Shown one piece after another: positions 1 to 5,743 of a stretch of 5,743 bases of DNA. The number at the start of each line of letters is the position of its first letter. Position 1 is the first letter of the stretch. This DNA comes from an uncultured Chloroflexota bacterium (lineage in GTDB: Bacteria > Chloroflexota > Dehalococcoidia > SAR202 > UBA11138). Made by a program: the position numbers and the translations under genes. The stretch is from NCBI GenBank assembly GCA_913046025.1, contig CAJWRP010000181.1:1-5743 (forward strand), in the 5' to 3' direction. The notes beneath the pieces were generated by a model. That model made no database searches. It worked only from the letters and a program-made list of their open reading frames with translations, and was not told the DNA's origin.

Positions 1-41
1 AAACTTGGAAGATGAGAGCAGCGAAGCGTAAACCTCTACAC
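1..41. other. Short flank downstream of the MFS gene
   Basis: These 41 bases follow the TAG stop of the minus-strand transporter gene. I see no hairpin plus T-run reading in the minus direction, so no intrinsic terminator is visible before the window edge. The transcript may continue to the left into an unseen gene. Confidence 0.5.
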
Positions 42-1427
42 CTACTCTCTCCCTCCTTCAACGGATGATTGATTGGAAGGTGTCGAGGCAGGTTCTCCCT
101 CTGAGGGGCTGTCCTCGGTGATCTCTTTCCTCAGGGACGAGAATAGAAGGCCCACCAGTCCGACCGTCAGAAGCCCTGCTATCGCGTTGATGCCAATCGC
201 ATTCTGCGGGCCTATACTTTCCGCGACTGAACCGACAATCAATGCGCCGATCGGTCCCGTTCCAATCGCAAAGGTTAACACCCCAAGCGCGCGGCTTCGC
301 ATCTCGTCTTTGGCCACCAAAATGATGATCGTGGACTGCATAGTGCCAAATCCTGCCGAACCAAGTCCCAGTATTATGAGTAACGAAAGCGACAAGGAGT
401 ACCAGTTGGAAAACGAGAACAAGAGCACCATGCTTAGAGCAAGAAGGGAGCCATAGAGATAGATCCGTCCTTGATTTCGAATGTTCGATGCGGAGGCAAT
501 CATGATTCCCCCGGCAAGCGAACCAACCCCTTGCGCACCCATTAGGAATCCTATTTGCCATGGTTCAATGCGAAGAACCGTTGTCGCGATAATAGGAACC
601 ATCTGCTGGTAAGGGAATAACAGTACGTTCATGAGTATGGTTATAAGAACCGTGGCCAGAATTGTCTCGTTTTGCCTTACGTACTTGAATCCTTCCATCA
701 AATTTCTGGTAATGTCTGATCGTTCAATCGTGGACTTTGACTTTGGCACCCTAACTAGTGCCATCAAAACCACCGATACAAAATAGAACGCCGTGATGAC
801 CAAGTATCCACCGCTAAATCCGATCCAGGACGTTAGGACGCCCGCAAGAATCGGCCCGAGCATCATGCTGGAGTGCATACCTATTGAGTCAGTGGCAATT
901 CCTTTTGTCACTTGCTCTTTGCCAAGCAGATCAAACACTATCGATCTGCGTGAAGGCATATCGAGAGCCCACCCTGTTCCGGAAACTAGCAAAATAACGT
1001 ATGCAAACCAGAACGGGAGAAATCTGTATGCGAGTCCGATCTCCGCGAATAGCAGAATCATCATTGCCAAGCCGGCAACCAAATTCGCCGTTTGAGTCGC
1101 GATAAGTAAATGCTTGCGTGAAACTTTGTCTGCCAGGAGGCCGCCGAACAGCCCAAGCACCAGCATAGACACCATTCCGAAAAAGCCGACCAGTGCGACA
1201 AAGAACGGTGATCCCGTTCGTTCCAGTACGAACAGGGTCAGAATGAACATCTGCATCCAGCGCGCGTTATACGACAATACATTCGACGACCACATCAATC
1301 TGAAGTCGCGATTGGCGAGCGCACTAAAGGTTGGTATTGACGTCAGACTTCTGCCGAAAACAGGCGATGGGTGCTTCTTAAGGGCATCGTTTCTCGTTTT
1401 CACCATATCTGGAACAAAGATCGGCAA
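42..1427 (-). CDS. MFS transporter, MFS_3 (EntS-like) type
   Basis: This is a 461-residue integral membrane protein of the major facilitator superfamily, expected in the cytoplasmic membrane. A hydrophilic N-terminus of about 40 residues precedes the family-like entry FRLMWSSNVLSYNARWMQ (42-59). MFS motif A lies in the first cytoplasmic loop, GGLLADKVSRK (95-105). About twelve hydrophobic segments are split by a polar central loop (about 226-248). DEMRSRALG (374-382) matches the loop usually seen in the second half of MFS_3 proteins. The tail (about 434-461) is polar, rich in Ser, Glu and Pro. The listed start is TTG at 1427, with only a weak Shine-Dalgarno; ATG at 1406 (residue 8) is an alternative. 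The gene lies 14 bp after the aldolase gene and is probably co-transcribed. Its middle is AT-richer than the aldolase gene (for example 22 G/C of 60 at 661-720), which may simply reflect hydrophobic codons. MFS_3 relatives are often exporters; substrate and direction cannot be told from the sequence. Confidence 0.9.
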   Translation of the reverse strand: MPIFVPDMVKTRNDALKKHPSPVFGRSLTSIPTFSALANRDFRLMWSSNVLSYNARWMQMFILTLFVLERTGSPFFVALVGFFGMVSMLVLGLFGGLLADKVSRKHLLIATQTANLVAGLAMMILLFAEIGLAYRFLPFWFAYVILLVSGTGWALDMPSRRSIVFDLLGKEQVTKGIATDSIGMHSSMMLGPILAGVLTSWIGFSGGYLVITAFYFVSVVLMALVRVPKSKSTIERSDITRNLMEGFKYVRQNETILATVLITILMNVLLFPYQQMVPIIATTVLRIEPWQIGFLMGAQGVGSLAGGIMIASASNIRNQGRIYLYGSLLALSMVLLFSFSNWYSLSLSLLIILGLGSAGFGTMQSTIIILVAKDEMRSRALGVLTFAIGTGPIGALIVGSVAESIGPQNAIGINAIAGLLTVGLVGLLFSSLRKEITEDSPSEGEPASTPSNQSSVEGGRE

Positions 1428-1441
1428 TCAATCCGGCGGCG

Positions 1442-2203
1442 TCAGTCCAGCCGACCTAGCTGTCTCAGCGTCTCCTTGGCCCCTTCAACTACCCAGGGCC
1501 CGTCGCCACCCGACGTCATGAAGAGCCCTCCTTGGTCGGCGCGTCTCAGTGCTTCTGAGGCGCTGGGAGTGTATATGCCGGGGATCTTGTTGACCCTCTT
1601 ACAGGCCTCAAATACCTGTAATATCAGGGCCTCATGGGCCTCTCTGCCCTTATCCGTGGCCAGGTCTACCCCCATGGACATGCTTAGGTCGCCCGGCCCA
1701 ATCCAACATCCGTCGATGCCATCAACGGCCAGGATCTGTTCAGCCTGCTCCGCTGCCCGTACAGATTCGATCTGAATCGCCACGAATATCTCGTCGTTGG
1801 CCCAACTCATGTAGTCGGGACCAAGGAACCCCGTCGCGAATGCTCCTCCGGAGCGTCCGCCAATAGGTGGATACCTGGTGGCCTCTGCAGCCGCCTTCGC
1901 CTCTTCGACTGAGTTGACCATGGGCACGACGATCCCCATCGCTCCCCTGTCGAGGAGGCGTCCGATGGCACCGAACTCGTTTCTACGGACACGGGCCATC
2001 GGCATGGCTGTTCCCAGGCTAATGCTCCTGAAGGCATACATGGAGCCTTCGTCCTCCCAAGCCCCATGCTGGTTGTCGACCAGTATGAAGTCGAATCCCA
2101 GGGGAGAGAGTAGCTCCGCCGATAGCGGTGACCCAAGATTCACCTCTACGCCTATAGCGGGCTCACCGTTCAACATCTTCTGCTTAGCCGTGTTGACTGT
2201 CAC
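1442..2203 (-). CDS. HpcH/HpaI family aldolase
   Basis: This 253-residue protein has the usual length of HpaI-type class II (metal-dependent) pyruvate aldolases, cytoplasmic TIM barrels that cleave 2-keto-4-hydroxy or 2-keto-3-deoxy acids to pyruvate and an aldehyde. Visible landmarks, by analogy with E. coli HpaI, are: FDFILVDNQHG (37-47), with D43 and the candidate catalytic H46; ARVRR (70-74), with R71 as the likely substrate-binding arginine; the barrel stretch DRGAMGIVVPMV (85-96); AIQIES (142-147), with the likely metal ligand E146; and IGPGDLSMSMG (168-178), with the second metal ligand D172. HpaI has Glu directly before the catalytic His; here it is Gln45, a substitution that, as far as I recall, occurs in other subgroups. 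The start is GTG at 2203, fixed by a perfect AGGAGG five bases upstream. It is the first gene of the minus-strand block, followed by the MFS gene. Family membership is secure; the substrate (keto-deoxy sugar acid, aromatic catabolite or other) is not determined. Confidence 0.93.
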   Translation of the reverse strand: MTVNTAKQKMLNGEPAIGVEVNLGSPLSAELLSPLGFDFILVDNQHGAWEDEGSMYAFRSISLGTAMPMARVRRNEFGAIGRLLDRGAMGIVVPMVNSVEEAKAAAEATRYPPIGGRSGGAFATGFLGPDYMSWANDEIFVAIQIESVRAAEQAEQILAVDGIDGCWIGPGDLSMSMGVDLATDKGREAHEALILQVFEACKRVNKIPGIYTPSASEALRRADQGGLFMTSGGDGPWVVEGAKETLRQLGRLD

Positions 2204-2208
2204 GTTCG

Positions 2209-2214
2209 CCTCCT
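2209..2214 (-). promoter_or_regulatory. Shine-Dalgarno site of the aldolase gene
   Basis: Read on the minus strand this is AGGAGG, followed by the five-base spacer CGAAC and then GTG. It decides the non-ATG start of the aldolase gene. Confidence 0.85.
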
Positions 2215-2230
2215 AAGTTTCATGTCTGGC

Positions 2231-2236
2231 ATGATA
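2231..2236 (-). promoter_or_regulatory. Possible -10 box for the aldolase-MFS operon
   Basis: On the minus strand TATCAT matches the sigma70 -10 consensus at five of six positions and lies about 27 bases before the GTG start, which would give a short leader. No convincing -35 box is seen at 16-18 bases upstream, so this is a weak candidate. Confidence 0.2.
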
Positions 2237-2284
2237 CCGTAATTCGCCTAAAGAATCGGCCCGTCCGACCTTAGCATCTGTGGG

Positions 2285-2296
2285 TCAATCGATTGA
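2285..2296. promoter_or_regulatory. 12-bp perfect palindrome, candidate operator
   Basis: TCAATCGATTGA is identical to its own reverse complement. It sits in the middle of the divergent intergenic region, four bases left of a second inverted repeat (2301-2317). Position and symmetry suggest a dimeric regulator binding site, but no regulator gene is in the window. Confidence 0.4.
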
Positions 2297-2300
2297 GCAA

Positions 2301-2317
2301 GTGTCAACCGCTGACAC
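2301..2317. promoter_or_regulatory. 17-bp inverted repeat, operator or weak terminator
   Basis: GTGTCA and TGACAC are perfect 6-bp arms around the five-base centre ACCGC. On the plus strand the repeat is followed after three bases by TTTTT (2321-2325), so it could also fold as a short intrinsic terminator. No plus-strand gene lies upstream to be terminated, and the stem is short with half A/T pairs, so an operator seems more likely. The minus-strand arm includes TTGACA, the -35 consensus, but no -10 box follows at the right distance. Confidence 0.4.
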
Positions 2318-2347
2318 CAGTTTTTCCGTTCTCCGACCAAGCCACAA

Positions 2348-2376
2348 TTGATTTGCGACGGTTCCTATCATAAACT
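2348..2376 (+). promoter_or_regulatory. Possible sigma70-type promoter for the DUF1800 gene
   Basis: TTGATT (2348-2353) and TAAACT (2371-2376) are separated by 17 bases; each matches the sigma70 hexamer at four of six positions. Transcription would start about 25-30 bases before the ATG at 2411. The match is modest and could arise by chance. Confidence 0.25.
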
Positions 2377-2399
2377 CCATGGAATACCTTACGCCCAAA

Positions 2400-2407
2400 G
2401 AGGTGAT
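2400..2407 (+). promoter_or_regulatory. Shine-Dalgarno site of the DUF1800 gene
   Basis: GAGGTGAT is an eight-base complement to the 3' end of 16S rRNA and lies three bases before ATG 2411 (seven bases from its GAGG core). It favours this start over the upstream in-frame TTG at 2348, which would add 21 residues with no family similarity. Confidence 0.8.
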
Positions 2408-2410
2408 GAC

Positions 2411-3850
2411 ATGGAAAATTCCACTTTACAACTACTGGCACACTTAATGCGTCGAGCGGGATTCGGCGCAACTCGCGAAGAACTCGAAACATACGCTCGC
2501 GACGGATATGAGATGACCGTCGCGCGGTTGCTGGATACCAGCAAACCTATCAGCATGCCCGAATACCTTATCCGCAGGTTCCATCCGGATGAGTCTAGTA
2601 TGTTATTGGGAGGAAGCGGGAAAGACGCATGGCTGTACCGAATGACGACCACGAACGCTCCACTCCTGGAGAAGATGACTCTGTTCTGGCATGGCATATT
2701 CGCAACTGGATATCCCAAGGTCATTAACGCCAAACCTCTCTCCGATCAAATTAGAATGTTTAGACGCTACGCTATGGGAAGCCTGAGAACCCTGCTGCTT
2801 GAGCTGTCCAAGGATCCAGCCATGATCATATGGCTGGATAACCAACAAAACCACAAAGAAGCCATCAACGAAAACTACGGTAGGGAGCTCCTGGAACTCT
2901 TCTCGATGGGTGTAGGAAACTATACGGAAGATGACGTGAAGGAATGTGCCCGCGCTTTTACCGGCTGGACGATCGGAAATCGTGAGTACATGGAACTGCG
3001 ATCGAATAGGGACTCCGACTGGCCCTACGGTCGCATCTCGTGGCACTTCGAGTTCCGCCCAGAGGACCACGATGACGGTGAGAAGAATTTTTTGGGTCGG
3101 AAGGGCAAATTCAATGGCGACGACGTTATAGACATTATCTGCCAACAGGAAGCAACAGCAAGGTTCATATCCAGACACTTGTACAACTTCTTTGTTTCCG
3201 ATGAGCCACCCGTGCCTCAGTGGCCATACCAGCCCCCTCGCGATCCGGAGGCCATAGATGTCCTGTCCCAGGCCTACTTCGACAACGATTACGACATACG
3301 CTCAATGTTACAGGTGCTATTCAACTCCGACTTCTTCAAGTCAGAGAGTTGCTGGTACCAGAAGGTCAAAAGCCCCTCAGATCTCGTGACGGGGGTACTT
3401 CGACTGACAGAGACTATGGACAAGCCACGCTACGAAACGATTGAAAAGAGAATGCGAATGGAGTTCATGGGCCAGACTTTGAGCAACCCTCCTTCGGTCG
3501 AAGGTTGGGATGGAGGTTTGGCTTGGATCGACACTGGAGCGTTGGTTGAGAGAATGAACTTCGCGACTGAGGAGCTGGGCGATACTGGGACCCCTGGCTC
3601 ACATGCGCTTATGAGACGTCTGACCGCCGACAACGGTGGCGTTTTAGCGCCCGATCGTTTGGTTGATCTCTGCCTGGACCATTTGGGTGCTATCTCGGTC
3701 CATGAGGATACGCGTTCGAGACTCGTAGAGTACGCCGCGGAGGAAGGGGATATTCATATTGAAGGTCCTGATGTCGGTGAAGACGTCAAGCGCCGTGTAG
3801 CTGGTGTCGTCCAATTGATCGCTGCCACTCCCGAATTCCAGCGTGCGTGA
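2411..3850 (+). CDS. DUF1800 family protein
   Basis: This 479-residue protein carries the hallmarks of the DUF1800 family (PF08811) along its whole length: HLMRRAGFGAT (11-21), KMTLFWHGIFATG (88-100), NYGRELLELFSMGVG (155-169) leading into YTEDDV (171-176) and ARAFTGWT (180-187), HDDGEKNFLGRKGKF (220-234) followed by GDDVIDII (236-243), KSPSDLV (320-326), NPPSVEGWDGGLAW (359-372) and ATPEFQ (472-477). The length is typical, so the gene looks intact. The family has no established biochemical function that I know of; its genes commonly sit beside DUF1501 genes, as here. The N-terminus goes straight into the conserved HLMRRAGFG motif with no hydrophobic stretch, so no Sec or Tat signal is visible. 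ATG 2411 was chosen over TTG 2348 because of the strong Shine-Dalgarno. It is the first gene of the plus-strand block; 83 bases separate it from the NHL gene. Confidence 0.93.
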   Translation: MENSTLQLLAHLMRRAGFGATREELETYARDGYEMTVARLLDTSKPISMPEYLIRRFHPDESSMLLGGSGKDAWLYRMTTTNAPLLEKMTLFWHGIFATGYPKVINAKPLSDQIRMFRRYAMGSLRTLLLELSKDPAMIIWLDNQQNHKEAINENYGRELLELFSMGVGNYTEDDVKECARAFTGWTIGNREYMELRSNRDSDWPYGRISWHFEFRPEDHDDGEKNFLGRKGKFNGDDVIDIICQQEATARFISRHLYNFFVSDEPPVPQWPYQPPRDPEAIDVLSQAYFDNDYDIRSMLQVLFNSDFFKSESCWYQKVKSPSDLVTGVLRLTETMDKPRYETIEKRMRMEFMGQTLSNPPSVEGWDGGLAWIDTGALVERMNFATEELGDTGTPGSHALMRRLTADNGGVLAPDRLVDLCLDHLGAISVHEDTRSRLVEYAAEEGDIHIEGPDVGEDVKRRVAGVVQLIAATPEFQRA

Positions 3851-3922
3851 CGCGGCGACTGACGCACCCAACGACGACACGCTTGACACTGTCTGCCTGG
3901 CATGAGGGGGAGGTTACTTAAA

Positions 3923-3928
3923 AAGGAG
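3923..3928 (+). promoter_or_regulatory. Shine-Dalgarno site of the NHL gene
   Basis: AAGGAG lies five bases before ATG 3934 and fixes the start. The rest of the 83-bp gap (3851-3922) shows no convincing terminator. It contains TTGACA at 3883-3888, but without a -10 box at the right distance. Confidence 0.75.
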
Positions 3929-3933
3929 AGACG

Positions 3934-4962
3934 ATGACCACTGCAAAACTCGAACAGACACAGTTCCTTAAGTACAGTGGCACAGTTGGAATGACAACAA
4001 TGCGCGGTCGCGGCTTTTACTATCCCATGGATGCCGCGATGTCCAGAGATGGCCGCATCTACGTAATAAGTCGGTCATCGGAAAGGGCACCCGCTGACAC
4101 TCTCAGAGTCACAGTGCTCAATGCAGAAGGTGAGTATTTTGGTGTTTTTGGCGCGAAGGGTGACGGCGACGGAGAGTTCCTCTGGCCCTGTGGTGTGGCC
4201 ACCGACGCTGAAGATCGAGTATACGTGAGCGACGAGCAGCTTCACCGAATTATCATCTTCACTGCGTCTGGCGAATTCGTCTCCAAATGGGGTACTCGCG
4301 GCGGCCGTGAAGGAGAGCTTAACGGACCCTCGGGCATCGCATTCGATTCGGATAATAACATACTCGTGTCTGATACCTGGAACCACCGGATCCAGAGGTT
4401 TACGAAGGATGGAACGTTTCTATCGGCTTTTGGCACCTCCGGCGACGGCAAGGGGGAGTTCGACCTGCCTTGGGGCCTAGCAACCAACGCTGATGGAGAG
4501 ATATTCGTCGCCGACTGGGGCAATGACCGCGTACAGAGATTTTCTCCCGATGGACAGTTTGTGGCCCAATACGGCGGAACAGGCCGCGAGAACGGACAGT
4601 TTGTAAGACCGGCCAGCGTCGCGGTTGATGCCGACGGTTACATTTACGTCGCTGACTGGGGGAACGAGCGCGTACAGATATTAAACTCTGAAGGCTTGTT
4701 CGTGCAGAAGTTAAGGGGAGAGGCGACGAACTCGACTTGGGCCGAGGATTTTCTTAGGGTCAACGTAGAAGAAGCGGAAGCGCGGTTGAGGGCCAACTTG
4801 GAGCCTGAGATAGAGTTCTTCAACGACGATCCGCACGAAGAGTCCTCTCACATAGAGAAGCTTTTTTGGGGGCCGGTTTCCGTGTTGCTTGACGATGCCG
4901 GTCGACTTTACGTTACCGAAGAGAACCGCCACAGGATACAAGTATTTGAGCGCGCGTCCTGA
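3934..4962 (+). CDS. NHL-repeat six-bladed beta-propeller protein
   Basis: This 342-residue protein consists almost entirely of NHL repeats. Blade signatures are: DGRIYVISRSS (39-49), DRVYVSDEQLHRIIIF (94-109), NILVSDTWNHRIQRF (142-156), EIFVADWGNDRVQRF (189-203), YIYVADWGNERVQIL (236-250) and RLYVTEENRHRIQVF (324-338), each preceded by a P-x-G/S-[VI]-A-type strand and a D-x-D/DG turn. That gives six blades. The N-terminal strand FLKYSGTVG (11-19) probably supplies the missing outer strand of the last blade, closing the ring. About 44 residues between blades five and six (about 263-306) are not propeller-like: they are charged and probably helical (EEAEARLRANLE, 279-290). No signal peptide or membrane segment is seen, so the protein is predicted cytoplasmic. 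NHL propellers are usually binding scaffolds; some are enzymes such as lyases. The partner is unknown. Its position between DUF1800 and DUF1501 genes suggests a shared process. Confidence 0.9.
   Translation: MTTAKLEQTQFLKYSGTVGMTTMRGRGFYYPMDAAMSRDGRIYVISRSSERAPADTLRVTVLNAEGEYFGVFGAKGDGDGEFLWPCGVATDAEDRVYVSDEQLHRIIIFTASGEFVSKWGTRGGREGELNGPSGIAFDSDNNILVSDTWNHRIQRFTKDGTFLSAFGTSGDGKGEFDLPWGLATNADGEIFVADWGNDRVQRFSPDGQFVAQYGGTGRENGQFVRPASVAVDADGYIYVADWGNERVQILNSEGLFVQKLRGEATNSTWAEDFLRVNVEEAEARLRANLEPEIEFFNDDPHEESSHIEKLFWGPVSVLLDDAGRLYVTEENRHRIQVFERAS
4501..4683 (+). repeat. DNA-level repeat of NHL blades four and five
   Basis: Bases 4501-4542 and 4642-4683 align without gaps at an offset of 141 bp (47 codons) and agree at 34 of 42 positions. 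They encode the VADWGN-D/E-RVQ segments of adjacent blades. Nucleotide similarity at third codon positions suggests a relatively recent blade duplication or conversion. Confidence 0.6.
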
Positions 4963-4980
4963 ATGCCGACTACACGGCAT
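4963..4980 (+). other. Hairpin directly after the NHL stop codon
   Basis: ATGCCG and CGGCAT form a perfect 6-bp stem around a six-base loop (ACTACA), beginning at the base after the TGA stop. No T-run follows, so it is not a standard intrinsic terminator. It could protect the upstream mRNA end or reduce read-through into the DUF1501 gene. Confidence 0.4.
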
Positions 4981-5003
4981 GTCTATCGAAGAACTCCAAA
5001 GTA

Positions 5004-5013
5004 GTCAATCGAT
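5004..5013 (+). repeat. GTCAATCGAT, second copy of the divergent-region motif
   Basis: This 10-mer is identical to 2284-2293, which covers most of the 12-bp palindrome upstream of the DUF1800 gene. Here it lies 43 bases before the DUF1501 start. The flanking bases differ (ACGGG here, TGAGC there), so the full palindrome is not kept. Confidence 0.35.
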
Positions 5014-5043
5014 ACGGGAATCAGAAGAAACATTCAGTTAGTT

Positions 5044-5049
5044 GAGGGG
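5044..5049 (+). promoter_or_regulatory. Shine-Dalgarno site of the DUF1501 gene
   Basis: GAGGGG lies seven bases before ATG 5057. The only other in-frame start upstream, TTG at 5042, directly follows an in-frame TAG and overlaps this site, so ATG 5057 is preferred. Confidence 0.7.
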
Positions 5050-5056
5050 TACGAGA

Positions 5057-5743
5057 ATGACATCTGCGAAATCGGAACGATCAGTCGTGGTCGTCCAGCT
5101 TAGCGGCGGCAACGACGCCCTGAACACAGTGGTGCCCTATAGCAGCGACCTGTACTATGACTGGCGGCAAGACGTCAGGATTGAACAGGATCAGGTACTC
5201 AAGCTCAACGACGAGCTGGGCTTCAATCCGAGCATGTCCCCTATCAAGAAGCTCTGGGATGAGGGGAAGGTCGCCGTCCTCAACGGCATCGGATATCCCA
5301 AACCCAATAGATCCCACTTCCGTTCCATGGATATCTGGCATACCGCTGAGTCTGAAGGCATAGGAGGCTCTGGCTGGCTCGGTCGTACGCTAAGGGAGCT
5401 TGACCCTGCAGCCGAGAATGTCCTCACAGGTGTGAACTTCGGACGCGGGCTTCCTCGTGCCCTGTCATGTAAGGGTGTCCCGGTCGCATCGGTGGGCGAC
5501 CTTGAAACCTATGGGCTGCTTCCGGACGTCAAAGGGGAAAATGCACGAGAGTTAGCTCTAAATGCTTTCTCACAGATCTACGGCAGTGCGATGGCCCACG
5601 ATGCAGTGTCGCAGTTCATAGGGCAGACCGGGGCCGATGCTCTCAGGGGCGCTGATACCCTTAGGACGGCGCCGAAGAAGTACTCCTCCACCGTCGAATA
5701 CGCCGACACGGCCATCGCGCAGTCGATGAAGAGCATAGCGCAG
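5057..5743 (+). CDS. DUF1501 family protein (3' end outside window)
   Basis: An open frame of 229 codons runs from ATG 5057 to the last base of the window, so the C-terminal part is missing; family members are usually around 400 residues. Conserved DUF1501 (PF07394) features are VVVQLSGGNDALNTVVPY (11-28), the stretch FNPSMSPIKKLWDEGKVAVL (56-75), GIGYPKPNRSHFRSMDIW (77-94) and GSGWLGR (104-110). The family is grouped with the alkaline-phosphatase/sulfatase-like fold, where the N-terminal acidic residue (D20 in GGND) would be a candidate metal ligand; that assignment is inference. Many DUF1501 proteins begin with a twin-arginine signal, but here the core strand starts at residue 10 with no leader, so a cytoplasmic location is predicted. 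It lies 94 bases after the NHL gene in the same direction and is likely part of the same unit as the DUF1800 gene. Confidence 0.92.
   Translation, partial: MTSAKSERSVVVVQLSGGNDALNTVVPYSSDLYYDWRQDVRIEQDQVLKLNDELGFNPSMSPIKKLWDEGKVAVLNGIGYPKPNRSHFRSMDIWHTAESEGIGGSGWLGRTLRELDPAAENVLTGVNFGRGLPRALSCKGVPVASVGDLETYGLLPDVKGENARELALNAFSQIYGSAMAHDAVSQFIGQTGADALRGADTLRTAPKKYSSTVEYADTAIAQSMKSIAQ

Noticed and set aside
58..561. 167-codon open frame overlapping the MFS gene on the minus strand
   Set aside because: It lies wholly inside the transporter gene in another frame, has no family-like motif, and the transporter frame is clearly the coding one.
1878..2216. 112-codon plus-strand open frame antisense to the aldolase
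   Set aside because: The aldolase frame carries all family motifs and a perfect ribosome site; the antisense frame has neither.
2301..2325. Intrinsic terminator reading on the plus strand
   Set aside because: The stem is only 6 bp, the T-run is short and offset by three bases, and there is no plus-strand gene upstream to terminate; kept only as an operator candidate.
2348..2410. Longer form of the DUF1800 protein from TTG 2348
   Set aside because: The extra 21 residues show no family similarity or signal peptide, and the strong GAGGTGAT site directly serves ATG 2411.
2603..3178. 191-codon minus-strand open frame inside the DUF1800 gene
   Set aside because: It is antisense to highly conserved DUF1800 motifs and its translation resembles no known family; it is a shadow frame.
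3883..3911. Promoter before the NHL gene based on the TTGACA consensus
   Set aside because: At 16-18 bases downstream the sequence is G-rich (AGGGGG region) with no -10-like hexamer.
4720..4851. Frameshift or inserted mobile sequence inside the NHL gene
   Set aside because: The frame is continuous, propeller sequence resumes in the same frame, and no repeats or target duplications flank the segment; it looks like a natural protein insertion.

Overview
The window is bacterial: compact genes, strong Shine-Dalgarno sites (AGGAGG, GAGGTGAT, AAGGAG), use of GTG and TTG starts, and moderate GC. It holds five protein genes in two divergent blocks around a 207-bp intergenic region (2204-2410). The gene mix (HpcH/HpaI aldolase, MFS_3-type transporter, NHL beta-propeller, DUF1800 plus DUF1501) would fit an uncultivated environmental bacterium such as a Chloroflexota (SAR202/Dehalococcoidia-like) lineage. 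That taxonomic guess comes from general familiarity only; nothing here is diagnostic.

Left block, minus strand: an HpcH/HpaI-family aldolase (1442-2203) is followed 14 bp later by a 12-TM-type MFS transporter (42-1427). The spacing suggests one transcript. Together they look like a small carbon-metabolism or transport module: an aldolase acting on a 2-keto-3-deoxy or 2-keto-4-hydroxy acid, and a carrier of unknown substrate.

Right block, plus strand: a DUF1800 protein (2411-3850), an NHL-repeat six-bladed beta-propeller with a helical insertion (3934-4962), and the first 229 codons of a DUF1501 protein that runs off the right edge (5057-5743). DUF1800 and DUF1501 are commonly found together in bacteria, and their biochemical role is essentially undefined. 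Here an NHL propeller lies between them, and none of the three carries a recognisable export signal. This three-gene unit is the part of the window most likely to be a poorly described system.

The divergent region holds two adjacent perfect palindromes, 12 bp and a 17-bp inverted repeat, which are good candidates for operator sites. Ten bases of the first (GTCAATCGAT) recur upstream of the DUF1501 gene. No rRNA, tRNA, CRISPR array, insertion sequence, transposase or phage gene is visible. No non-coding stretch exceeds 300 bases.
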